Assembly: GCA_014621425.1 (NCBI GenBank)
Contig: JAANBB010000074.1
Coordinates: forward strand, 1-64,000
DNA from: Cylindrodendrum hubeiense
Lineage: Eukaryota; Ascomycota; Sordariomycetes; Hypocreales; Nectriaceae
Length of the DNA stretch: 64,000 nucleotides
Direction of reading: 5' to 3'
The notes under the pieces were generated by a model, which was not told the DNA's origin, searched no databases, and saw nothing but the letters and a program-made list of their open reading frames with translations. A program made the translations under genes and the position numbers. Within the stretch, counting starts at the first letter, position 1, and every line of letters begins with the position of its first letter. Below, one piece after another: positions 23,270 through 33,683 of this stretch.

Positions 23270-23731
23270 TGCGTCGGTGACGGGCGGCCAGAGGCTCGCA
23301 GGTGGTGAGGTGCGAGGGTGGTCGTTGGTCGTGAGGCGGCGACTCTCTGATGCGGATGCCGAGCGAGTGAACAGCTTGGACAGATGAAGTCGCCAAAAGC
23401 CACATGCACCATCAATTGCGCCGCAGCTTGGTCGGCGCTTACCTAATTCCGCCAGGGCCGGGTACTGCCGTCGCGCCAAGCCTGCGCGAAGCGGCGAAGG
23501 TCCCCTGGCAGCAGATACCTAAGGTAGGTACATGGCCCCAGTGACGGCCGCTGTAATACAGGGTACGTACCACTGAACCCCAGCGGACGGCGCAAGAAGG
23601 GACAGCTATCCACATGCTGTTCAGCCCCACGGGCACGAGCACGAGCACCACCATGTCCCCCAGGTTGAAGTTGTCGAGACCACCGTATTACATATCCCAC
23701 CTCCGCCATATCACAGCACCCTCCAGTCACC
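23270..23731. promoter_or_regulatory. Divergent promoter region of emc3 and spc2
   Basis: Separates the two head-to-head start codons (462 bp). It contains a 15-bp TACCTAAGGTAGGTA motif at 23516-23530, related to one in the repeat at about 53.8 kb. No gene of its own. Confidence 0.5.
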
Positions 23732-24583
23732 ATGGCAAACTCCGCCGAGAAGATCTCGGTCTATAACCTTGCTGGTGCGTCTCTCCCCTGAGCTCTACAA
23801 GCTCAATGCACCCCCCGACGCCGTGGGCTTGGCCCGTTGCGCGGCGCTGCACTGCACCCTACTGACACCGTGGCTCCTCGCGACAACAGACCTCAAGAAC
23901 ACATCCGACGACGCCATCCCCAACTACCTCAACTCCCTCAAGTTCAAGCAGTCGCATTTCCTCACCGACGTGCGTCTGGCCCTCGGCTATAGCGCCTTCA
24001 CCCTCGCCGCCGCCTGCTTCCTCTGGGACTACAAGCTCGGATTCCAGAGCACCAAGCACTTCACGGCTGCCGCCGTCGCCGTCTACACCCTCATCAACAC
24101 AGCCCTGACACTATGGATCACTGTCCGTGAGAAGGGGGTCGTGTATGAGGGCACTGCCCCGTCCGGCGAAACGGTACAGTCCCCCTTGTTCTCGTCACCT
24201 GCAAGCAACCACCGCTAACATGCCGCTTCTTGCAGATCTCCATCACCACCTCTACCAAGAAGAACGTTCCCGTATATAACCTCTCTATCATCGTCACCAG
24301 CAAAGACTCGAAGAAGCGTGCCATCAAGATCGCAAAGCCCTTCTCCAGCTGGTTCGATCAGACTGGCCAGTTCGTCGCCGTCCCCTTCCAAGAGATCCTC
24401 GCCTCTTCCGTGCCCCTCATTGGCAAGGGCGATCCAAAGCGCGTCACCGTCTCTCAGGAGCTGCTCGATGCAAGCCCCGACGTCCTCGATGCCATTCTTG
24501 CGGCCAACTCGGCAACTGCGGTAGGAAGCTCAACGGCCGCCCAGGCTGCTGGCAAGCAGGGAGGCAAGAGGCGGAAGGCCTAG
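23732..24583 (+). CDS. spc2: Signal peptidase complex subunit 2 (SPC2/SPCS2)
   Basis: Exons 23732-23774, 23890-24173 and 24236-24583 encode 224 residues. The product is a non-catalytic subunit of the ER signal peptidase complex, which removes signal peptides from nascent secretory proteins. The N-terminal cytosolic part leads into two membrane spans at about 55-105 (YSAFTLAAACFLWDY and AAAVAVYTLINTALTLWITV). It then has the family block VVYEGT and ISITTSTKKNVPVYNL, and ends in a Lys/Arg-rich tail (GGKRRKA). Length is near that of other family members (about 180-230). The gene is head to head with emc3. Confidence 0.93.
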
Positions 24584-24942
24584 GTAAAGGTATCGTGGGG
24601 AGTTTGGTCCAAGGGGGAAATATCGGGAAATAAAATAGGCTGTGTGTGTAGGATACGGCGTTCAGAGCGGAGCGTATCTTGATACCATTGCATTGACGAG
24701 GTTGGCCATGACAGCTAACCGCCATGAGCTTCCTGTTTGTCGAAGCAGTCCACTGCAACTGGAATATGAAATCAATGTGAAAAAATCATCCAGCCATACT
24801 GTGTTCATTGCTATATAGGAATCTATTGGCCCTCACATGTAACCTCCCGATATGTAATCTATATGCCTTTATCCTAACCTGCCCACGGTAGCCGTATACC
24901 TCCCTCCTGACTCCCAAACCCGAAACGCCTGGAGAATCGCTA
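24584..24942. other. Convergent intergenic region
   Basis: Short AT-rich region between the ends of spc2 and mms19. Nothing recognised beyond expected 3' UTRs. Confidence 0.6.
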
Positions 24943-27900
24943 TTACTTTAGCTCGGTCCAGGCTGCCCTTGCCAACCGGGCTGTTCTTCTCAAATCTCGC
25001 ACCCGATGCCCACAAGCCAATGTGAGCTCCCGCTCCACCTGGGACGCGTGCGGCAACAGATGCTGCGACTCAAACATCTGGGGAAGACCCCCCGTAATCT
25101 CTAGTGCCAATTTTCCGCACCCTGCCTGAGTCTCAGGGTCGCTGATGGCAGGGACATAACCATCCGGTAGCCATTCTGGCTTCTGCGTTGACGCAGACTT
25201 GTTGGAGAAGACGCTGGTGCAGATCTTGATGATGCTGCGGATATGGTCCTTGCCTTTCTCAGGGGCTTCCACGAGAATGTTCTTCAGTACATCCAGGGCG
25301 GCCTTCGCATCTGGCCCGACGCCAATGTTCTGAGCGACAGCGATGGAGATGCGAAGGATCTTATCCGCATCTGCTTCATAGATGGGGAAGTTCATATGCT
25401 TCACCATTAGCAACACACCAATTCCAAAGTTTGTTTTGGTGAGCTGGTCCTGAACCTCAGGGTCCGCGCCGATAGCAACCTGTAACATAGGGCTGACAAG
25501 TTCGAAGTACACCTTCTGCATCCACAGGGGCTTGACTATAGCATAGTTCTCCTTGGTCAGCGGCTGTTGTGAAGCCACAATCATCTCCAACTGCCGACCG
25601 AAATGGTGTCCAGTCTTGGGATCTTTCGGTGCTTCCTTGAAAAGTTGTACAAGACCCCTTGCTTCTTTGCCCATGTATCGCCTCGTCATTCCAGCAGCGA
25701 GGGCGTAAGTAGATTTTATCTGCTCCAGGCGATAGTTCTGGTCATCATTGTCAGATGGGGCCCTTATGACGCCCGTCGCAAGTTGCTCCAGTGTCGCAAT
25801 TAGACCGGGCAGGGTCTCGATCTTGTGTTTGTTCGCCAAGATGGTGAGTATAGACAATGTAACGGGCCTAGTAAACGCATCGTTACTCGTTGCTGTTGAG
25901 GCCGATCCACTGATAATTAACTCTTGGGCAACACCGTTTTCGAACTAAAATGCCACGTTAGTTTGGAACTGATAATAAGAAAAGTCGAACCTACCAGTCG
26001 TCCTATTGATGAAGGCCTCAGAGCTTCCAATATTGTGAGGGATAGAACATTCAGGAATTCCAGAACCAACCAGCCCCAAGCTGAACCGTTCTCTGCGATG
26101 GACTGCTCGTGCCCAGAAACATCCGCGATGGCTTGAGGAATGCTGATGAATTCGTCGCGGAACAGAGTGATAGCGAAGTTATCGGCACGAAGCAATACCT
26201 GCTGAGTTTCACTCATTTCATGCACAACAAATCCAGTCAAGGAGGAAATAAGGTGGAGGTACTGGTTCTCAGACGCCCGATCTGCACCAGTGAAGTCATC
26301 GCTAAGAGCAAGTGCTTTTTTGCCGGTGTTGGCGTGTGATTCAATGGTTTTTGTCGCCCGACGATAGATCTGGCGACCAACGAATAGGCTGATGAGTAGA
26401 AACTCGTTTCGGATCTCAGCAACTGATAACGTTTGCAAGGCTAAAGGTTGATTTCCACCAGCAGTTCCAGATTCATCTCCACCAATCTGGGCGAGCTCGG
26501 GATATCTCTCCTTTATCCTCTGCAACCAAGACTCGTCCTCGAAAGGCAGCTCCTTGTCTGGATTGCCAGCCAAGCAAGCATCGTTGAAGTACCGAATAGT
26601 GGACTGAATGGTAGCCACCAACGAGCACCAGATCTTCGGGGCCGCCTTGGCATCAAGAGCAGCAAATAACTCTGAAAGTAGTGATTGGATATAGTAAAGG
26701 AAGTGGCTGAGGCCATTGGATGCAGTCTTTGGCAGCTCTGAGCAGCCCACGAAAGCGATGTGCGCACCTAGAGCCGTAATAATCTCAGGGGCCTCGTCGT
26801 TATTTCCGGTTTGCCAGTTTGACCTGATAACACCTTTCACGTGGTCGACCAAGGGATTGAAGCCACTCGTATATGACCGGGTTGCTCGCTGAAGGGCTTT
26901 GGTAGTCTCATCAACGAGTTCGTCGAAACCCTCCGCATGGGGGCCACCAGTGGCAGATTGCAGAAGGATAGCAAAAAGAGATTCACAGATCTGCGAGCAC
27001 GTTCCCTCGGGGAGTAATCGACCGGATTCGGCGGGAAGACCAAAAGACTTGGCAGGCCTCTGGCACACTAATGCTCCGGCGCCCTGAACTGCCTGGGAGA
27101 CGATCTTGATGTCATCGTAAGGAACGTTAGACTTCGAACCACTCTCCACAGTGGCTTTATAAACGTCCTCATAAAGGGGCTTGAAAAAAGAATCGATCGC
27201 TGCGAAATCCTCTCGGTCCTCTGCGGACATTTCTGCATCAGTCAGAAGAAGGCGAGTCTCCAAAATCACATGGAGGATTCTGAGGAGATCTTGGCTGTGC
27301 ATTGGGGCCTTGGGATGTCGCAGGTTGTCTTTGATGTGTGTAATGGCTGGGGCCACCATCAACACAAATGCACTGGGTTTCGCACTGAGAACGCTAACTA
27401 GCAGCCGGCCGGACGATGATGTGTAGGTGGTATTTGCCAGATCGGTTACGCAGTCGCGCGTAACGGTTAGTGTGTAGTCTCGAAGGTTGTCCCCTTTGAG
27501 TCGTGTTGTGAGGGACTTGAGCACCTCCAGAGTGCCCCAGATAGTGTCCTCGATCTCGCCATTGCGCACTTCGTACTTGAGGCTGCCCCATATTTGGTTC
27601 ACATACGGGGCGACGGATTGATCGGGATTGATGTACTCATCCAAGCATGCTCGGATAGTTTTGAGAATGTCAACCTAAATGCAGTCAGCATGTGCATATG
27701 CGAGATCAGTGCAATCAAAAGCGGTCGTACCTTGACGTTAACCGTTACGCCCTCTCCTTGATCCAGCTTGCCCAGAAGGAAGGGGATAGTTTGGTCGGCG
27801 AGAAGATGAGTAGCTGAAAAGCATTTCCGCAGCTGAAGCTTCAGGTCTTCAGGGGTGATACCAGTTTGCGATGCGCGAGGCAGTGCGATCGGGAAGTAGA

Positions 27901-28774
27901 GCTTGAATGTACCGTAAATCTCATCCAACACCTCCTTAGACGGCGAATACTCGACGAGGAAAACTCTCAGAATGTCAAACCAAACCATCAGACACTCAGG
28001 GTCTCTTTCACTTCGGCAGAGTTGGATAAGATCGATCATGAACCCAGCGGAGGATCCGTGCTTGTGTTGCAGGTCGCTGGAGACCTCAGGTGTCGTCATC
28101 AAGAAGCGAACAAGCTCATAAATGGCAAGTCGTGTCTTGGAGACCTGGCGCGGGAAGTCGTCCTTCAACGCGCAGACCTTGTTGATGATGTCGTTCCCGC
28201 TTTGCTTTTGGAATGACTTCATGGCTACTATCCGCGACAGGGCGCTCGCAGACGCCAGGATACCAGCCTTATGATCCACCTCAAACATAGCACCAAAGAA
28301 GCTGACCAAAAGTTTGACTATCGGTTTGTCAGAGATGAGAATCGCGGGGAATACTCAACAACGCTACACGTACCTTGGCTGGGTTTCAGAGCATCCTTGT
28401 TCAAAAAGTCAAGAGTCCGAGAAAGGAACTCCAAAGCTAAGATAGTCAGGGCTATGTCGAAAGATCAGAGGGGTGGTAGTTGGTTACCTTTGGCTCTGGC
28501 CGTCCAGTCGGGGGTCTCATCGCCATCTTCTGCATCGTTGCCACTCCCTGGCATCCAGGGTTGCACAGCTTCAACCCACCGGGCCACCGGGTTCAAGTTG
28601 GGTGCACCAGTTTGGATTTCTATAGCAGTTAGAAAATCACATCACCCATAACTCGAAAATGGCTGCTGCTTTGGGGGGGGACATACCTCTGGCTGCGTTC
28701 TGGGCGATGGTCGTCTGTTGCCCCTCATCATCGGCGAGGACAAACTCCAACGCCAGCTGGCGGAAGTCAGCCAT
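24943..28774 (-). CDS. mms19: MMS19/Met18, cytosolic iron-sulfur assembly and DNA repair HEAT protein
   Basis: Six exons, 28774-28687, 28619-28488, 28436-28374, 28317-27731, 27674-25995 and 25944-24943, encode 1183 residues with consistent phases. The N-terminal MMS19 domain (about 40-330) includes ALEFLSRTLDFL and the block FGAMFEVDHKAGILASASALSRI. The family marker FPIAL...GITPEDLKLQLRKCFSAT follows at about 245-275. The rest is HEAT-repeat helices to the end, with a C-terminal MMS19 domain in the last roughly 330 residues. MMS19 is a targeting subunit of the CIA complex that hands Fe-S clusters to DNA polymerases, helicases such as XPD, and others. It is longer than yeast Met18 (about 1030), as usual in filamentous fungi. 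Short 5' exons are read by phase and motif. Confidence 0.9.
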
Positions 28775-29411
28775 GGTGGACGAAGGCAAGGTTACACAAG
28801 CTCCGAGACTTGATTCGCGAATTTTTGATCCGTAATACGTAGGGATTAGACGGAAGACACCGGACACAAGACACCAGGGCGAACCAGGACAGGCCTTGAA
28901 GTTGAAGTGCCTGGGGTTGGTTGTTCAGCGGCAGAAAGTTGATGCCCGCCAAGGCGGTGTGGTTTTTCCCGCGGGGTACAATGTACCAAGTCTCGCTGGG
29001 AATGGAAGATGGGATGGAATGACAGAGTCGCAGTGAAAGTTTGATAACAAGTTGAGGAAATCCCTTCCAATTCTTGGACAGAAATCAGCCTGGTGCAACC
29101 TCGTCCAATGATCAAAGACGCTTTTGTCATTGGGAACAGGTCCGAAGCCGGCGTCATCCCTCTATCTCGGAGTTCGGAGCCAGTCCGCAATAGAGGTTTC
29201 GTGGGGTCGGCCCCACTATTAGCTCAATGACGGCAGCGGTGCGGCCCCCAAAAGAAACCCCCAAGCTGACCCCTGTCTGCAATTGCTAGTGGCTGAATCT
29301 TTTGAGGATTGCAACTTCGCCTTGACGTTCAACTGTCCAACTCCCCTCTGGCATCACCAACAACCCTGCGCTGGTAGTCTACGGACGGTCCCTGTCAATT
29401 CACCTCTCACA
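28775..29411. promoter_or_regulatory. Divergent region between mms19 and atp11
   Basis: A 637-bp head-to-head region with the promoters of two Fe-S/mitochondrial housekeeping genes. No ORF is supported. Confidence 0.5.
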
Positions 29412-30383
29412 ATGGCCTCGCTCAGGATATCCGCATTGCGGCATCTTGCCCCATCTCCCCTCCGCGTCACCCGCATCTTCAACCAGCGTCGATGGGCCCA
29501 GGTCCATGACATCCGCTTTCTCGCCACTACCCGACCTTCTCAGGCTATCCTCGACAAGTACCGCGCCAAGCTCGACCAGAAGGCGAAGAATGAGGGCCTC
29601 TCCAGCATTGACGAGCTCAAGGTTGCCTACGCCGACAAAATCGAAGCCGAGCGCCTCGCGAACGCCATCGACGAGGCCATCATCCCTCAGGCCCCCGAGA
29701 CGCCCGTCACCCAGCCCAATGCCGACGGCACGCCTATAACGAATCGCAAGCCCCCGAAGGTTCCTCCGACTGGTGCTGACAAGCCTGCGATTAAGGGACT
29801 TAATGATATCATTGATCTTGAGAAGAGTCGCGACCTGCCGGACAAGGAGCTCACAGCCATTTGGCGCCTACGCCATGCCTCCTCCCCCCAGACCCTCTGT
29901 GCTGTCGTCCCCGCCGCCGCATACAAGGCCATGGAAGAGGCCGCGCGAACCACTCCTCAATTCGTTCTCCCCATTCCTCATCCGACGCAGGGTGCCGAAA
30001 TTCACTACCTCCAATGGACGTTTGACTCTTCCACTAAGACCAGCACCGTCCTCTTCACCCAGCTGGCAGAGTACAAAACTCGAGGCGAGTTTGCGCAGCC
30101 GCATACCACCATCACTCATCACTGGGACTTGGCCGATGACAGGGGTTTGGTTCTAATGCAGGGTCAAGTCGTCGACGGCCGCGGTGTCAAGCCCGAGGAG
30201 GCCAAGTGGCTCGTCATGTGCCTGCAGCGATTCTACGGTGGGTGGGAAGGCGAAGCTGTTGAGCTTGACGGCGAGCGCAAGCAGAGGGCCGAGGAACGGG
30301 CCAAGTTATTGCAGTGGTTCGCCGCTGGCGATTCGAGGTTCACCCTGGAAAAGCTGATGGAAGAGGCTGAGCGACTAGGTTAA
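29412..30383 (+). CDS. atp11: ATP synthase F1 assembly chaperone Atp11
   Basis: A single exon of 323 residues from ATG at 29412. The N terminus (MASLRISALRHLAPSPLRV...) is Arg/Ser rich without acidic residues, a typical mitochondrial presequence, and is followed by FLATTRPSQAILDKYRAKLDQKAK. The ATP11 domain covers about 110-320, with GLNDIIDLEK, the IWRLRHA motif, HYLQWTF, and the final QRFYGG. Atp11 binds the F1 beta subunit and prevents its aggregation before F1 hexamer assembly in the matrix. It is head to head with mms19 (637 bp). Confidence 0.95.
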   Translation: MASLRISALRHLAPSPLRVTRIFNQRRWAQVHDIRFLATTRPSQAILDKYRAKLDQKAKNEGLSSIDELKVAYADKIEAERLANAIDEAIIPQAPETPVTQPNADGTPITNRKPPKVPPTGADKPAIKGLNDIIDLEKSRDLPDKELTAIWRLRHASSPQTLCAVVPAAAYKAMEEAARTTPQFVLPIPHPTQGAEIHYLQWTFDSSTKTSTVLFTQLAEYKTRGEFAQPHTTITHHWDLADDRGLVLMQGQVVDGRGVKPEEAKWLVMCLQRFYGGWEGEAVELDGERKQRAEERAKLLQWFAAGDSRFTLEKLMEEAERLG

Positions 30384-30558
30384 ACAAGACAATGAAGTTA
30401 TGATGGATAGACCTCCCATGGTGTAAAACCGTGTATAAACTGGTTAGGTTCATGGGACACGGCCATATAAAAGGGGGAGACGCATGACTAAATATCACAT
30501 GCATGTAGGACTACAGGATATACGAAGTATGTACAAAAACCATCACGATATCTCCGAT

Positions 30559-32509
30559 TTACAACTTGGCTCGTGGTGTCGCCTGCTCTTCTTTCTTGAC
30601 CTGATCCCTCAGCACTCGCCTCAAGATCTTCCCCGACGCGGACTTTGGGATCTCCTTGAGGAACCGTACTCCTCCACGCAACTTCTTTGGGGGAGCGACT
30701 CGACCGCTTAACCACTTGATAATGTCGGCTGCAAGCTCGTCGCTCTCATCAATGCCAGCGCTAGGCACTATGTAGGCCCGTGGAACTTCGGTTTGCTCAG
30801 ACTCGTTCCATACACCAATAACACACACGTCAGCAATATCCTTGCGGCCAATGAGTTTGGCTTCTAGCTCGGCGGGTGCAACCTGGAAGCCCTCTTTACG
30901 AGCGAGGTTTAGTTAGCAAGCAGACAAGGATGGCTCCCAGTATCGGAACAAGGATGCACTGACTGTATTTGATTAGCTCCTTGATGCGGTCAGTGACGAA
31001 CAAATTGCCTTTTGGGCACATGTACATGACATCGCCTGTCTTGAACCACCCATCTTCGGTGAACGTGTCTCTGTTAAGTTCGGGTTTGTTCCAATAGCCT
31101 TGGAAGACGTTAGGGCCCTTTATCAGTAGCTCTCCTGGCTGTATGCTATGTCAATTTCGGCTCTGGCACGAGCGGATGAATAGACGATCGCTCACACATA
31201 CCGTTCCAGATGAAACCTCCTTTCCCTGGGGATCAATAATTTTTGCCTGCATATTTGATACCAACTTGCCAACGGAGCCTTGAAACCGCGCCCACTCATC
31301 AAACAGCTGGATGCATACTGCCGGGCTCGTCTCCGAAAGTCCATAGCCCTGCTTGACTGTGATCTGGAGCCGCTCCCACACAGCGTCGACAAGATCCCGG
31401 CTGAGAGGTGCTGCGGCCGAGTTGACGAAGCGCAACGACGAGAGGTTATACTTCTCGACGAGCGGGTGCTTGCCTAGTGCAAGGATGATGGGCGGTGGCA
31501 CGTACATGAAGGTTAATTGGTGGTCTTGGATCAGCTGACATGCCTGAGCGAGATCAAACTTTTCCATGACGACGCATTTCACGCCCGTGGTTAGGGTGAC
31601 GTTGAGGACGACGCCGAGGCCCTGAGGCGAGAGTTAGCGGGCCGTTTGTTGGTGGCTTTGTTGGGATGTGTATTCAACTCACGTAGACATGGAAGAAGGG
31701 AAGAACTCCAAGTTGAGAATCCATATCCCAGCTTATCAGTTTAGGATCAGTCCGCGAAAACTGGCATGAATTGGCAACCATGTTATAATGCGTGAGCATA
31801 ACTCCCTTCGGCAGGCCCGTTGTGCCCTAGATGTGTAAGTCTCATGGCGTTAGCCGATTACTGGATTTTCAACCTACCGAGCTGTACACCAGGTAGACAA
31901 GATCCCTTTTAGGATCCATATTCGGTTTCTTTGGTTGGATCCAGGCCTCTTTTGCCGTCACTTCCGTCCAGTGCTTGAACCTCCCATCCTCATCCTTTCC
32001 ATCACCCAGCAGGATGATCCTGTCCAGAGGTATACTCGCCAACTCAGCAGCCTTACACGCCGTCTGGAGAAACGCCTTATGGGTGACAAGGGCCTTGGCC
32101 TGAGAATCTTTCAATTGATGCGCAAGTTCTTCGGCCGTGTATGTCGGGTTCGCAGGACTAGCCACGCCACCAGCCCAGATGACGCCAAAGTTGGCCACAA
32201 CAGCGTCGATGTGGTTGGGCGTGAAAAACCCAAGTACGTCACCCTTTTTCCATTTAAAGACGTGCCTGAGGCCGCGCCCAAATGCAGCCGAGAGATCTCT
32301 GACCTGGCTGAATGTATATGAGCGGTTCGTGTCGCCGTCGACAAGGATGGCTGCCCGGTTTGTTAGCTACCCTACAGATGTGGCACGATGGAGATGCGAA
32401 TTGAGCTCTGACCGTGATTCTCTGGGAATTCCTTCGGACCCTCCATGTAAAAGCTCCAGACGTCGACGAGCGGGATGTCGACGTCAGTAAATAGAGAGTC
32501 GTGCGGCAT
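30559..32509 (-). CDS. 4-coumarate-CoA-ligase-like acyl-CoA synthetase with PTS1
   Basis: Six exons, 32509-32413, 32350-31878, 31826-31683, 31621-31202, 31138-30964 and 30893-30559, encode 547 residues. It belongs to the ANL adenylate-forming family, which activates a carboxylic acid with ATP and CoA. The P-loop motif [11 protein letters not shown] (about 188-198) is split exactly by intron 2. Further motifs are GYGLSETSP, the TGDV hinge region, and the C-terminal [13 protein letters not shown] and [11 protein letters not shown] with the catalytic lysine. The chain ends in AKL, a PTS1 signal for peroxisomes. The substrate is unknown: phenylpropanoid or medium-chain fatty acids are possible. 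The acceptors of introns 4 and 5 (ACAG, AAAG) are supported by phase and motif. Confidence 0.92.
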
Positions 32510-33683
32510 GGTGGCGGAGGTTGATACGAAGGTGGATGGCTTAACAAGAAAGGTCACCCGGGACGTCCCGACAGAACACTCATGGATAACGCTTTGAGAA
32601 ACGCGGGTATTAAGCTAGGAGACACTTGAATTTTGAAGGGGAGGCACCCATCTAATTAAAGGCCCTGCTCCAGGGCCAGACCCACGGCCATGAGGTGAGT
32701 TTGCGTCATGTCGAGGCACATGATTCCGCCGAAACAACAACAGCAGGCCTGGACTCTCCTGCAGCTGAGCGCCAACACCAAACACGTCTGCATTAGTGCC
32801 AGCGCCGCAACAGCCCTCAGCCCTGTCCCCCCAGCCGCTGGACTAACTTCCCAAGTAGGCGTGACGCGCCGAGGCTTTGAGTGTCGAATGTTAGAATGGA
32901 GGGGGGAGAAGGGACGCGCGATTGTGGAATGGCTTCCCCGGAGCAGGCAAGCGGGGATGCGGGGAACGCCCCATGACGACAGGGTCAAGCTATCTTGAGC
33001 TATCTCAAGCGACTGGGGCTTGAACTTTGGGTTTGCGGAGAGCATCGAGACTTTCTCGGCCCGCAGTAGTCGAGAAGCTATTGCTGGCATCGCGGCCAGG
33101 AATACATTGTTAGGGAGACAGACCGCTCGAGACCAGCCACGATCCTCAGAACGGGAGGCTCGACAATTGTCCGTGTGTCTCAACCTTCGTCTCACACGTA
33201 AGAGATGACCTCGATTCTATATGATGTAGTGCAGCCTTGTGTTGCTAGCATGAGCATCGTAAGCTTCATATAACTGTGGCGTCGGCGCTGCCCAGAGGTA
33301 GGAAACGCTGAGTACTGCCCACGTGGTACCCTGGATTGCCAGCGGCTTCGTGTTGCCTTTGGCTCATCACTCGCAATTATATCAACTATTGCACTCGGTA
33401 TTCATCACATAATGCCTGTATGAGGTATATAAATGACCCTTAAATGGCTGTGACATCCTTTGCATATATTCAAGCCTCTTCATCGGTTTCTTTGCAAGTA
33501 CAATGTGACAGACGACTCAGCCCGCCTTCTCCCTACACTACCGACCATCAGCAGTCATAAAACTCCTTGCGTGCTACCTCATACTAGTCTTATAACTGAA
33601 GCTAAGCCCTCGTTTATATGTTCGTCTTATCTATTTTATGTCTTATGTTCATCGCATCGTATACTCATCTCTCTCATCCTATA
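32510..33683. other. Intergenic, no supported gene
   Basis: Upstream of the CoA ligase and downstream of the lipase. Frames of up to about 180 codons at 32.66-33.2 kb lack an ATG-led product I recognise. The part nearest the lipase is AT-rich (3' UTR). Confidence 0.55.
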
